From: CAVZCC01 sp963773765
GTDB lineage: Bacteria > Actinomycetota > Acidimicrobiia > Acidimicrobiales > Microtrichaceae
Assembly: GCA_963773765.1 (NCBI GenBank)
Contig: CAVZCC010000001.1
Span: 62,001 to 126,000 of the forward strand
Reading direction: 5' to 3'
Length of the DNA stretch: 64,000 bases
A model generated the notes under the pieces. That model was not told the origin of the DNA. It saw only the letters and a list, made by a program, of their open reading frames with translations, and did no database searches. Shown piece after piece: positions 35,790 through 44,504 of this stretch; the first letter of the stretch is position 1, and every line of letters begins with the position of its first letter. Position numbers and translations under genes: made by a program.

Positions 35790-38700
35790 GAGTCGTCCTC
35801 GGTCAGGAGTTGGTCGTCCCGGAGGCCGAGGGCCAACCGCAGCTGGTTCGTGTCGAGGTCGGCGAGCGAGCTCGAGCCCGGCAGGATGAGGTCCGCGATG
35901 TGGCGTTTGCCGGCCACGACCTCCTCGACGCGTTCGTCGACGGTGCCGGGGCACATGAGGCGGTGCGACACGACCGTGCGGGTCTGGCCGATGCGCCAGG
36001 CCCGGTCCCGGGCCTGGTCCTCGACGGCGGGGTTCCACCAGCGGTCGTAGAGCACGACGTGGTTCGCAGCGGTGAGGTTGAGGCCGGTGCCGCCCGCCTT
36101 CAGCGACAGGACCAGCGCGCCGGCGCCGGGCCGCTCCTGGAACTCGGCGATCATCCTGTCCCGGGCGGTCCGGGCCAGGCCGCCGTGGTAGCAGTCGATC
36201 GGCCGGCCGGTCAGCTGGGTGAGGTGATCGGCCATCTGCTTCCCCCACTGGGCGAAGTGGGTGAAGATCAGCACCTTCTCGTCGGCGGCGAACACCGTGT
36301 CGACGATCTCCTCGAGGCGGGTGAGCTTGCCCGAGCGTCCCGCCAGCGGACGGTCGTCGGTCTGGTAGGCGGCCGGGTGGTTGCAGATCTGCTTGAGCGC
36401 GGTGATGGCGGCCAGGATCGCCCCCTGCTTCGGTTCGCCGCCGCCGACCTCGCTGACGTCGGCCACCAGGCTGTCGAGCACGGCCTGGTAGAGGCCGACC
36501 TGCTCGGGCGTCATCATGCAGTGGTCGAGCTCGTCGATGCGGTCCGGCAGCTCGCGGGCGACCTCGGGCTCGCTCTTCGTGCGGCGGAACACGAGGATCC
36601 CGTTGAGGGCGCGCAGCGCGGCTTCACCTTCGCCCTGCATCTGTGAGATGAACCCGGCCCGGTTGCCGACGAGGCCGGGATTCGCGAAGTCGAGGATGGC
36701 CCACAGGTCCCCGAGGCCGTTCTCGATCGGGGTGCCGGTCAGCGCGACACGGGTGCCGGCGTCGAGTCGGCGCAGCTGCTGCGCCTGCTCCGAGGTGTGG
36801 TTCTTGATGGCTTGCGCCTCGTCGAGGACGACCTGGGTGAAGTGGCGCTCCGACAGTGCGTCCATGTCGCGCACCGCGGTGCCGTACGTGGTGATGACGA
36901 CGTCCGCACCGTCGAAGGCACGGTCCATGTCGGGCCCGGACGCACGGCTGGCGCCGTGGTGCACGAGCACCTTGATGCCGGGGGTGAACTTCGCGGCCTC
37001 GGCCGCCCAGTTCCCGACCACGGCGGGTGGGGCGATGACGAGGGCGGTGCCGTTGCCGGTGGTGCGGGCGAGGTGGGCGAGCATCGTCGGCGTCTTGCCG
37101 AGGCCCGGGTCGAGCGCCAGGCAGCCACCCAGCTCCACGGTGTGGAGGAACCCCAGCCACGCGAGCGCCTCGGCCTGGTAGGAGCGCAGTTCGCCGGTGA
37201 AGCCGTCGGGCCGGGTGACCGGATCGGTCGAGATGTGGCTGGCCTTCTCGAACAGCTCGGACGCCCAGCCCGTCCCGTCGACCGTGACGCCACCGAGGAG
37301 GTCGCCTTCGAGGCCGATGGAGTGGCGGAGGATCTCCGCGCCGGTCATCGTCGTCTGGTCGGCCCGCTCGGCCAGTGCCGCCGCAGCCTCCTTCAGGTCG
37401 ACCGCGTCGAGCTCGACCCAGTGGCCACGCGAGCGGACCAGCGGGCGGGCCTCGGCGGCGAGGCGGGAGATGTCGTCGGCGGTCAGCTCCACGTCGTCGA
37501 ACAGCACCGACCAGCGCACGTTCGACAGCTGGTGGGCTCCCACGACCGAGTCGCCGGCCATCGACTCGGCGAACAGCCGAAGCGACGCCGACGGCTTGCG
37601 GCGCGACAGCGCCGGCACCCGGACCTCGAAGCCGGCGGCTTCGAGCTGGGTACCGGTGACGGTCATCAGCTCCCACGCCTCGTCCTGGCTCAGGTACACC
37701 TGGCCGCGGCGCAGCGCGCCCGGACGCAGCAGCGCCGGGAACACCCGCTCGAGCCGGGCGAGCTCGCCGGCCAGCGCCGAGACCGACTTGCCGTCTGCGA
37801 GGGCCTGCTCGATCGGCAGGAGCTTGCCCTTGGCGCCGGGGCCCAGGACCGAGAGGAACCACGCGCCGCCGGAATCAGGAGGGTCGAGCGAGACGACGAG
37901 CTTGACCCGGGCGGTGGTGGTGAGCGGCTTGGCCCACCTGTCGATGCGCTCGGACAGCTCCCCGGCAGCGGCGACGGGTGCGGTGAACGTCGAGCCGTCG
38001 AGCCGGGTCACGAAGGCGTCGCCGACGTCGGCGATCGTCCGGGCCTCCGGCGGTGGTGCCGCGAAGTCGAGCATGCCGGCGGCCTGCCGGACGATGGTGT
38101 CGACGACGGCGCCCTGGACGGAGCGGGTGACGTTGCGGGGATCCGCGGGCGCGATGGCGGTGACCGGGCGGGGCATGCCATCGGCCATCGTCGCGACGGC
38201 GGACTCGTCGACCAGCGCCGGCCGCCACGTCACGGACATGTCCATGGCCTGGCCGTCACGCCGCCTGACGCCGGACAGGGTGGGGACCACCGCGCCGCGG
38301 GCGACCAGGCGCACCGCGTCGATGGCGACCCGGCCGAGCCACGCGACGCTGGCGCCGACGCCTTCGCGGCCGAGGCCACCACCGATGGCGACCAGCCAGC
38401 CGAGCGCCTCGCCGACCGGGATCGACAGCGCTGCGGCCCTGGAGCCGTCGGGCAGGGTCACGTCCCGGTGCGGGCTCCAGCCAAGTGCGGGCCCGCCGAT
38501 GGCCTCGAGCCGGTCCGACAGCTCGTCGGCCGACTCCGGCGCGACGCCCGGCCCGGCGGCCCAGACCACGATCAGGCCCTTGGCCCACGATGCCTGCAGC
38601 CGGACCTCACCGGCGGGGTCGGCCGCGGCGATGGCCGCGACGGGGTCGTCGGTGGTGAACAGGAGGTCGTACGCCGCGTCGAGCTGGGCGAGCTCGGCCT

Positions 38701-38905
38701 CGAAATCGGCGACGACCTGGGCGCGCTCGGGCCCACCCAGTTGCCGCACGGCGGCCAGGCGGTCCTCGGTGTCGTCGAGGAGGTGCTCGAGGACGTCGCG
38801 CCACCGGGCCGGGTCGGCCTCGAGCAGATGGAGTTGGTCCGGCGTGGCGCGACCGTCGGCGGCCGCCCATGCGGCTTCGACGAGCGCTTCGGGGAAGTCA
38901 GGCAT
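35786..38905 (-). CDS. SNF2/RapA-family DEAD-like ATPase (putative helicase)
   Basis: 1039-residue Swi2/Snf2 ATPase that would translocate on double-stranded DNA or remodel nucleoprotein. A long N-terminal region (about 1-560) precedes motif I DPGLGKT near residue 600, the DEAQ box (VVLDEAQAIKN) near 695, LTGTPIEN, and the C-terminal helicase motifs GGTGLNLTAANHVVLYDRWWNPA and RAWRIGQTR near 940-985. The usual DMGLGKT is DPGLGKT. Bacterial members often pair with a SWIM zinc-finger protein; none is seen here, but a small gene overlaps the 3' end. ATG 38905 agrees with the family start. Local GC seems slightly lower than the flanks. Confidence 0.87.
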   Translation of the reverse strand: MPDFPEALVEAAWAAADGRATPDQLHLLEADPARWRDVLEHLLDDTEDRLAAVRQLGGPERAQVVADFEAELAQLDAAYDLLFTTDDPVAAIAAADPAGEVRLQASWAKGLIVVWAAGPGVAPESADELSDRLEAIGGPALGWSPHRDVTLPDGSRAAALSIPVGEALGWLVAIGGGLGREGVGASVAWLGRVAIDAVRLVARGAVVPTLSGVRRRDGQAMDMSVTWRPALVDESAVATMADGMPRPVTAIAPADPRNVTRSVQGAVVDTIVRQAAGMLDFAAPPPEARTIADVGDAFVTRLDGSTFTAPVAAAGELSERIDRWAKPLTTTARVKLVVSLDPPDSGGAWFLSVLGPGAKGKLLPIEQALADGKSVSALAGELARLERVFPALLRPGALRRGQVYLSQDEAWELMTVTGTQLEAAGFEVRVPALSRRKPSASLRLFAESMAGDSVVGAHQLSNVRWSVLFDDVELTADDISRLAAEARPLVRSRGHWVELDAVDLKEAAAALAERADQTTMTGAEILRHSIGLEGDLLGGVTVDGTGWASELFEKASHISTDPVTRPDGFTGELRSYQAEALAWLGFLHTVELGGCLALDPGLGKTPTMLAHLARTTGNGTALVIAPPAVVGNWAAEAAKFTPGIKVLVHHGASRASGPDMDRAFDGADVVITTYGTAVRDMDALSERHFTQVVLDEAQAIKNHTSEQAQQLRRLDAGTRVALTGTPIENGLGDLWAILDFANPGLVGNRAGFISQMQGEGEAALRALNGILVFRRTKSEPEVARELPDRIDELDHCMMTPEQVGLYQAVLDSLVADVSEVGGGEPKQGAILAAITALKQICNHPAAYQTDDRPLAGRSGKLTRLEEIVDTVFAADEKVLIFTHFAQWGKQMADHLTQLTGRPIDCYHGGLARTARDRMIAEFQERPGAGALVLSLKAGGTGLNLTAANHVVLYDRWWNPAVEDQARDRAWRIGQTRTVVSHRLMCPGTVDERVEEVVAGKRHIADLILPGSSSLADLDTNQLRLALGLRDDQLLTEDDS

Positions 38906-39298
38906 CGATGGCGGGCGCTCCTTGCGCCGTGGCTCCCGGCCGGGCGGTCGGGGAGCCAGGAAGATGTCGGGGCAGCGGGCCGCCGGGGTCGGGGCGACAC
39001 CGGGTCGCCCGCAGCCGGCGGGGCTGCCTGTTCACCGACCCCGGGGCGGCGTGCCGCGGCTTCGTGTCGGCCATCTCGCCGGACGGGTACCGGTGCTGCC
39101 GTCGGGGCGAGACGCTGTTCGGGGTTGCGGCCCATGAGGTCCCGAGACGTCTTCCGGTGAAGGGCTCACTGGCTGCGACCAACAGCCTACCGGAGCGACC
39201 TGCTCGGCCGGTGGCACGGGAACCTCCTCCCCGGAGCCACGCCGTGTGAGGCGATCGCGCCAGACCTGGAGGTGGGGGTTCCTGGCGTCGCAGGACGG
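38906..39298 (+). other. 393-base region without a supportable gene
   Basis: Open frames exist on both strands but only because stops are rare at this GC. None shows a family motif, and none has a clear start signal. It probably holds the SNF2 promoter; AAGGAG lies 12 bases before the SNF2 ATG on the minus strand. I saw no tRNA, riboswitch or inverted repeat. Confidence 0.4.
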
Positions 39299-39709
39299 TC
39301 AGCCGAAGGTGATGACCCGGCGGGACAGGAGCCAACGCCCGTCCTGTCGCACGAACTCGTCGGCGTAGGTGCCGACCCGGGCGATGCGTGGCGTGGCGTC
39401 GGTGTCGGCCAGGAACATCCAGGTGGACTCGGCCGTGGCCCGGTCACCGTCCAGTCGTACCACCGTGGTCCCCACCACGTGGCGGGTGTGGGTGCCGGGG
39501 CCGATCGTCCCGGCGGCCCGCCGCTCCAGGCTGCCGGCCCGGATGTCGTCGTGACCGGTCCGTACGCCGTCCGGGAGCTCCCAGCGGGCATCCGGGGCGA
39601 ACAGGGCGAGGTAGGCCTCGACGTCGTCGCCGTCCGCGGTCCTGGACAACGCCGCGACCAGGTTCCGCACGGCCAGGTCGTCGGCGGCGGTCGGGTCACC
39701 CGGATCCAT
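39299..39709 (-). CDS. SnoaL/NTF2-like family protein
   Basis: 136-residue alpha+beta-barrel protein of the SnoaL_4 type, whose members act as isomerases, dehydratases or hydrolases on polycyclic substrates or as pocket proteins. The order DDLAVRNLVAALSRTADGDDVEAYLALFAPDARW, then WMFLADT and DEFVRQDGRWLLSRRVI matches the family. It has no signal peptide. ATG 39709 is the start; the next gene on the same strand begins upstream at 41197 and ends 54 bases away, so co-transcription is possible. Confidence 0.78.
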   Translation of the reverse strand: MDPGDPTAADDLAVRNLVAALSRTADGDDVEAYLALFAPDARWELPDGVRTGHDDIRAGSLERRAAGTIGPGTHTRHVVGTTVVRLDGDRATAESTWMFLADTDATPRIARVGTYADEFVRQDGRWLLSRRVITFG

Positions 39710-39763
39710 GGAGCGGGAAGGTACCAGTGGGTCGCGACGCGATCACGGGTCCGGTCCCGGCCG

Positions 39764-41197
39764 TCAGCGGTCGGCCACCTGCTCGTCGAGCCAGTCGAAG
39801 ACGATCTCGTTGCGGTACTGCGGGGCCATCGGGGCGCAGTGGAACTGGGCGCCCTCCGCCGAGGTGAAGTCCACCACCCGGGCGTTCCGGCCGATCAGCC
39901 CGGCCAGCTCGGTGGCCTGTCCGGGGTAGAACTGCTCGAGCTCGTAGTTGGCCACCAACACCGGCATGGAGATGCGGCCGGCCACGTCGCGGACGTCGAA
40001 CTCCTGGATGCGGCGCGACAGCCCGTACCAGTCGGTGGGCACCTGTCCTGCCCGGGCCTGAGCCAGCGCCTCGGTGCTGTAGATCTCCAGCCGCTTCTTC
40101 AGCTCGAACTGCTGGGCCGGGGTGGCACCGGGGATGATGGCACGGCTCCAGATGCCGTTGACCTGTTCCTCGTCCCCACTGGTCGCCACGCGCCGGAGGT
40201 CCTCGGGGAAGGCACGGTAGACGTCGACCGAGCCGGGGTCGCTCACCACGGCGGCCAGCCGGTCCTCGAACGCTGCGGCCCGGGCCACCAGTTCGCCGCC
40301 CTCGCTCCACCCCGTGAGCGCGATCCTCCGGGCGTCCACGTCGGGTCGCCCGGCGATGTGGTCCAGGACCGGGCCGATCACCTCCTCCCAGTCGGGGCGG
40401 AAGACCCTGTCCCGTACGAACAGCATCTCGCCCTGGCCGGGACCCTGGAGGATCAGGGCGTTCCAGCCCCGGGCCACCGCCGCCGCACCCCCGTAGGCCC
40501 ACAGGTCCACGTTCTGGCCATCGCTGCCGTTGTTGAGGATGACGGTGGGACGGGGGCCGGAGGCGCTGTCGGGGGTCAGGAACCAGCACGGCAGGGTGGT
40601 GTCCTCGTAGGGGACCTCCATGGGCTCCCACACGGGGTCCATCAGCGCGGCGGCCCGCTGCCAGGACTCGTCCATGGTCCGGAACAGCCGGCGTTCGGCA
40701 TCGGGGGTGGAGGTGCCGAGCACGAAGAAGAGGGCCTGGTCGAAGTACTGGGCGGCGCGCAGGTAGCGGTCCCGCGCCGTGACGGGGTGCCCGGCGACCT
40801 CGGCCCGTCGGGCCCGCTCCACCAGCTGGTTGCCCATCGCCACCATGGCGTCGAAGAAGCTCTGGTAGGTGGGCCCCCCGGGAGCGGCGTTGGCCTGGTT
40901 CACGGCGGTGACGACCTCGCCGGTCTCGCTGTTCAGGCCGGCGCTGCCCAGCGCGAAGAGCGCCTCGAAGTTCATCGACTCGTCGGCGAACAGCCGGAAC
41001 GCGGCGGCCGGTGCCTGGTCCGGCTCCGTTGCGACCCCAGGGGCCAGCGGCATGGTCGGCGGTGGTCCGTCGGTGGCCGCGAGGGGCGTCCCCAGGCCTT
41101 GTTCGGGGTCGGAGGTGCAGGCGCCTGCCACCGCGGCGCCCCCCAACCCCACCATCGAGCCGGTGAGGAACCGGCGTCGGGCCCAGGTGGACGTCAT
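39764..41197 (-). CDS. Tat-exported alpha/beta hydrolase lipoprotein
   Basis: 477-residue secreted hydrolase. The N-terminus MTSTWARRRFLTGSMVGLGG is a twin-arginine signal and GACT provides a lipobox cysteine. A helical region of about 130 residues precedes the hydrolase core with VILNNGSDGQNVDLW (oxyanion region) and the elbow LTGWSEGGELVA (nucleophile Ser). Candidate Asp and His lie in SDPGSVD and AQFHCAP. Length and N-terminal cap resemble dipeptidyl- or 2,6-dihydropseudooxynicotine-type hydrolases. Substrate unknown. The start lies six bases after a -10 like TACGCT. Confidence 0.78.
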   Translation of the reverse strand: MTSTWARRRFLTGSMVGLGGAAVAGACTSDPEQGLGTPLAATDGPPPTMPLAPGVATEPDQAPAAAFRLFADESMNFEALFALGSAGLNSETGEVVTAVNQANAAPGGPTYQSFFDAMVAMGNQLVERARRAEVAGHPVTARDRYLRAAQYFDQALFFVLGTSTPDAERRLFRTMDESWQRAAALMDPVWEPMEVPYEDTTLPCWFLTPDSASGPRPTVILNNGSDGQNVDLWAYGGAAAVARGWNALILQGPGQGEMLFVRDRVFRPDWEEVIGPVLDHIAGRPDVDARRIALTGWSEGGELVARAAAFEDRLAAVVSDPGSVDVYRAFPEDLRRVATSGDEEQVNGIWSRAIIPGATPAQQFELKKRLEIYSTEALAQARAGQVPTDWYGLSRRIQEFDVRDVAGRISMPVLVANYELEQFYPGQATELAGLIGRNARVVDFTSAEGAQFHCAPMAPQYRNEIVFDWLDEQVADR

Positions 41198-41203
41198 GGA
41201 CCC

Positions 41204-41209
41204 AGCGTA
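41204..41209 (-). promoter_or_regulatory. Leaderless -10 (TACGCT) for the Tat hydrolase gene
   Basis: On the minus strand TACGCT is followed by six bases and ATG 41197, with no ribosome-binding site. Confidence 0.45.
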
Positions 41210-41282
41210 GGGACGTGCCGTCAGGTTCCCTCCCGTCCCCGGCCGGTCCGACAGGGGACGGCGCGGACTGCGGCGGACGGGC

Positions 41283-41810
41283 TCAGCCCGTCTCGGCCGC
41301 CCGCACGTCGGCCACCAACGCGGCGCGGGCCCGGGCGACCCGGGACCGGATCGTGCCGACGGGGCAGTCGCACACAGCGGCGGACTCCTCGTAGGAGAGC
41401 CCCAGCACCTGCGTCAGGACGAAGGCGGAGGCCTGGTCCTGGTCGAGCCGGCCGATGAGGTCGTCGATGAGGATCGACTGATCGGGTTGGCTCACCCCGC
41501 TGGGTGGCCGGAGGCGTCGGTCGATCTCGGACCGGCGGACGCGGCGACGAACGTGGTCGGCGCAGACGTGGCGGGCGATGGCCAGCAGCCAGACCATGAC
41601 CGGTGACTCACCCCGGAACCGCGGGAGTGCCGTGAGGGCACGGAGGTAGGTCTCCTGGGTGAGGTCGTCCGCGTCGCCGGGGGAGCCGAGGTGGGCGCAG
41701 AGGCGGTGCACCGTGGGCTGGGTTCCCCGCACGAGCTGGCCCAGGGCACGGTCGTCGCCGTTGGCGGCGGCCAGGGCCAGGAGCGTGAACTCGTCTGCGG
41801 TCACCTCCAC
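41283..41810 (-). CDS. ECF sigma factor, SigC-like
   Basis: 175-residue sigma-70 family factor with region 2 (DADDLTQETYLRALTALPRFRGESPVMVWLLAIARHVCADHVR) and region 4 (AFVLTQVLGLSYEESAAVCDCPVGTIRSRVARARAAL). The LTQETYLRA and WLLAIARHV pattern resembles mycobacterial SigC, which is linked to copper acquisition. A divergent gene encodes a zinc-finger membrane protein, a likely anti-sigma factor. GTG 41810 or GTG 41804 may be the start. The shared spacer holds a GGAAC element suited to ECF control. Confidence 0.87.
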   Translation of the reverse strand: MEVTADEFTLLALAAANGDDRALGQLVRGTQPTVHRLCAHLGSPGDADDLTQETYLRALTALPRFRGESPVMVWLLAIARHVCADHVRRRVRRSEIDRRLRPPSGVSQPDQSILIDDLIGRLDQDQASAFVLTQVLGLSYEESAAVCDCPVGTIRSRVARARAALVADVRAAETG

Positions 41811-41848
41811 ACTCTTGCCCAGCGCCGGCAGGGACCGCCAACCTCAGG

Positions 41849-41875
41849 GGAACCATTCCGGGGTCCCGGACGACC
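41849..41875 (+). promoter_or_regulatory. ECF-type promoter candidate between sigma factor and zinc-finger genes
   Basis: GGAAC at 41849-41853 and CGACC at 41871-41875 are 17 bases apart, a spacing seen in ECF promoters, and GTG 41884 follows closely. The core GGAACCATTCC is nearly symmetric, so on the other strand GGAAT faces the sigma gene, giving a possible two-way autoregulated promoter. Confidence 0.38.
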
Positions 41876-41883
41876 TGTAGATC

Positions 41884-42576
41884 GTGGACTGCAACAGCAT
41901 CCAGGCCGAGGTGTCGGCCCGCCAGGACGGCGAGGCTCCGACGCTGCCCGACGCGCTCGTCGATGGTCACCTCGCGGGGTGTGCCGCGTGCCGCACCTAC
42001 GCCGCGGCCATCGCCGCCGGTCCCCGCGTCACGCCGATCGCCGCGCCGGATCCCGGGCTGGCGGCCCGGGTGACCGCGGCCGCGGGTCGGGCCGACCGGT
42101 CCGGGGTCTGGTGGGTGCTGCGGGCCCTGCTCCTGGCGGTGGCCGGGGGCTACCTGCTCACCGCCGTGCCGGAGGTCATGTTCTCCAACGACCCCCACCA
42201 CGGCCACCTGGCCCACCACCTGGGCGTGTTCGAGGCGGCCTACGGCGTCGCCCTGGTGTTCGTGGCCATCCGGCCGTCCAAGGCCCGGGCCATGGTGCCC
42301 TTCACCGCCACGCTGGCCGGCGGCATGGTGCTGCTGGCCGCGGTGGACATCGCACGGGGCGAAGCCTTCCCGCTGAACGAACTCAGTCACCTGCTCGAGA
42401 TCGCCGGCCTCGTCCTCGTCTGGATGCTGGCGACCCGCAAGGGCTGGCCGCGGACCTCAGACACCCGGCCTTCCCGGACGGGACGGGACCACGAACCCCA
42501 TGAGGTCCCGTCCCGTCCGGCCCTGGTCGTGGCTCCCGACCCGGACGAGGAACCGCGGGCCCGGCGCGCCGGCTGA
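41884..42576 (+). CDS. Zinc-finger (zf-HC2) membrane protein, putative anti-sigma factor
   Basis: 230 residues with Cys3, His29, Cys33 and Cys36 in the pattern C-x25-HxxxCxxC of the anti-sigma zinc finger, then about five hydrophobic segments (two long ones near 75-95 and others to about 180) and a basic, proline-rich cytoplasmic tail. It probably holds the SigC-like factor at the membrane until a signal arrives. It stands divergent to the sigma gene and 78 bases before the PepSY-type gene. GTG 41884 is used. The membrane part resembles a small DoxX-like bundle, but I could not name it. Confidence 0.75.
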   Translation: MDCNSIQAEVSARQDGEAPTLPDALVDGHLAGCAACRTYAAAIAAGPRVTPIAAPDPGLAARVTAAAGRADRSGVWWVLRALLLAVAGGYLLTAVPEVMFSNDPHHGHLAHHLGVFEAAYGVALVFVAIRPSKARAMVPFTATLAGGMVLLAAVDIARGEAFPLNELSHLLEIAGLVLVWMLATRKGWPRTSDTRPSRTGRDHEPHEVPSRPALVVAPDPDEEPRARRAG

Positions 42577-42654
42577 CCGCCGGCGTCCCCGACCCGGTCC
42601 CCACACCGGCCACACCACCCCAGTCACTCCTCCTGAGCGAAAGCGACAGCGACC

Positions 42655-44307
42655 ATGGCCCTGGTAGACGACGCCCCGACGGCCGCTCCCGGCCCCGCCG
42701 GACCCGGCACCGACGACGGCCGCCTCTGGCGATCGACCTGGCGGGTGCACTTCTACGCCGGCATCTTCGCCCTGCCGGTCCTGGTGCTCTTCGCCGTCAC
42801 CGGGCTGGGGATCCTGTACACCGACGTCATCAACGACCTCCAGTACGGGGACCTGCAGGAGGTGACGGTCGGGTCCGAGGTGGTCCCGCTGGACGACCAG
42901 CGTGACGCGGTCGAGGGGTCGTACCCGGACTGGACGGTGGAGTCCGTCACCACGCCGAAGGACGAGGCGTCCCCGACCGTGTTCGCTGTCGTCGACGACA
43001 GCGGCGAGACCTACCGGAACGTCTTCGTGGACCCGTACACCGGCGAGGTCAGCGGTGACCAGGACCCGGGAGCGGGGATCGTCGGCCTGTCCAACCGCCT
43101 CCACGGGTTCCTGAACAACGAGTCGGTCACGGTGCCCATGCCCACGCTGGCGGCGGTGTTCGGTGACGAGCCGGTGTTCACCGACATGCCGGTCGGGGAC
43201 CTGGCGCTGGAGGTGTTCGCCTGCTGGGGCCTGGTGCTGGCGCTGACCGGCCTGTACCTGTGGTGGCCCCGCAAGAAGGGGACCGGCCGGGCCCTGTTGG
43301 TGCCCCGCCTGGGGAAGAAGGGTCGGGCCCGGTGGCGGGACCTCCATGCCGTCCCGGGCGTGGTCCTGTCGGTGATGCTCGTGTTCTTCGTCGTCACGGG
43401 ACAGCCGTGGTCCGCGTTCTGGGGAGCCAACTGGGCGGCGCTCGCCTCCGAGGTCACGCCCAACCAGGAGTCCTTCTACGAGCTGGAGGCGCCGGGCTCG
43501 GACGTCCCGGAGGTCGGCTCGCTCGACCGGGTGGGCAACCGCATCCCGTGGGCGACCCGGGAGGATGACATCCCCACCTCCGGCGGGGGAGCAGGGTCCA
43601 TGCCGGGCATGGACATGGGCGGGGAGGCCGATGAGGGGGCACCGGACGGGACCTCGGCCGGCTCCGTTGCGCCGGCGGGCGATGTGCCCGCCCCGGCATC
43701 GCTGGACGTGGTGGCGGCGGCCGCGACCGAGGAGGGCATGCTGGCGGGCTCGACCATCACCCTGCCCTTCGACGACCTGGAGAACCCGGAGGGCGCCGTG
43801 TACGGCTCCTACGTGGTCACCAACCCCTGGCCCAGCGACATGGCCAACCAGGGGGCGATCTACCTGGACCAGTTCTCCGCCGAGACCATCGGCCGCAGCT
43901 TCGCCGACCAGTGGGGAGCCATCCAGTGGACCACCGAGCTGGGGGTCCAGACCCACATGGGGACCCAGTTCGGCCTGGCCTCCCGCATCGTCATGACCCT
44001 GGGCTGCCTCCTGGTCCTGTGGGCCGCGTTCAGCGGCCTGGTCATGTTCTGGAAGCGGCGCCGGAGTGGGACCGGCTTCCCGCGTCGTCCGTTCGACGCC
44101 GGGCTGCAACGGGCGATGGTCGTCATCGCTGTCGTGCTGGCCGTGGTCTACCCCCTGTGGGGGCTGTCGGTCCTGGCCGTGGTGCTGTTGGACACGTTCG
44201 TGATCCGCAAGGTCCCACCGCTGCGCCGGGCCTTCGGGATGAAGGACCCCGTGGCGCTCCCGGATCAGGTGGCGGGCACCGGCACGGACGGCGGGACCAG
44301 CGGGTAG
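42655..44307 (+). CDS. PepSY-associated multi-pass membrane protein with Met-rich loop
   Basis: 550-residue protein of the PepSY-TM (PiuB-like) type. The first helix region (RVHFYAGIFALPVLVLFAVTGLGILY) contains the RxHxYxG signature of the family, and further helices follow near 190, 230, 450 and 490-515, with a RLHGFLNN motif and DLHAVPGVVLSVMLVFFVVTG. A large external loop carries MPGMDMGG (methionine-rich) that could bind copper. Members are linked to metal-dependent redox or transport. The SigC-like/zinc-finger pair just upstream supports a copper or iron response. Confidence 0.75.
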   Translation: MALVDDAPTAAPGPAGPGTDDGRLWRSTWRVHFYAGIFALPVLVLFAVTGLGILYTDVINDLQYGDLQEVTVGSEVVPLDDQRDAVEGSYPDWTVESVTTPKDEASPTVFAVVDDSGETYRNVFVDPYTGEVSGDQDPGAGIVGLSNRLHGFLNNESVTVPMPTLAAVFGDEPVFTDMPVGDLALEVFACWGLVLALTGLYLWWPRKKGTGRALLVPRLGKKGRARWRDLHAVPGVVLSVMLVFFVVTGQPWSAFWGANWAALASEVTPNQESFYELEAPGSDVPEVGSLDRVGNRIPWATREDDIPTSGGGAGSMPGMDMGGEADEGAPDGTSAGSVAPAGDVPAPASLDVVAAAATEEGMLAGSTITLPFDDLENPEGAVYGSYVVTNPWPSDMANQGAIYLDQFSAETIGRSFADQWGAIQWTTELGVQTHMGTQFGLASRIVMTLGCLLVLWAAFSGLVMFWKRRRSGTGFPRRPFDAGLQRAMVVIAVVLAVVYPLWGLSVLAVVLLDTFVIRKVPPLRRAFGMKDPVALPDQVAGTGTDGGTSG

Positions 44308-44310
44308 CGT
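44305..44310 (+). promoter_or_regulatory. Leaderless -10 (TAGCGT) overlapping the PepSY stop codon
   Basis: TAGCGT begins with the TAG stop of the PepSY-type gene (44305-44307) and is followed by eight bases and ATG 44319, so the small gene can be transcribed separately. Confidence 0.45.
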
Positions 44311-44318
44311 TCCGTCCC

Positions 44319-44504
44319 ATGGGCAGCAGCGGCAGCAAACCCCGGAAGCCTGAGCAGCACCACCTGCCCAAGGTGGGTTCCAAGGCCAACGAGGACTACG
44401 AGTTCAAGGAACGTCGCAAGGAGGTCTTCGGCCCGGTGCCGATGATCATCGTCGCGGTGTTCCTCGTGCTGCTGCTCATCGGGTTCGTCATCATCACGGT
44501 CTGA
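44319..44504 (+). CDS. Small single-pass membrane protein, hypothetical
   Basis: 61-residue protein: a polar, Lys/Glu-rich N-terminal 40 residues (GSSGSKPRKPEQHHLPKVG, then FKERRKEVFGPVP) and one C-terminal transmembrane helix (MIIVAVFLVLLLIGFVIITV). No family was recognised. It is too short to be an enzyme and may be a membrane-protein subunit or regulator. The leaderless -10 eight bases upstream and the typical membrane helix support a real gene. It is convergent with the carboxylase gene. Confidence 0.6.
   Translation: MGSSGSKPRKPEQHHLPKVGSKANEDYEFKERRKEVFGPVPMIIVAVFLVLLLIGFVIITV

Noticed and set aside
38869..39249. Open frame on the plus strand with a Cys-rich stretch (CRGF, YRCCRRGE)
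   Set aside because: No start signal, no family pattern and open frames are common by chance at this GC; it overlaps the SNF2 start region.
38906..39335. Long minus-strand frames running into the SNF2 start
   Set aside because: Low-complexity Arg/Pro/Gly composition typical of a shadow frame; no conserved motif.
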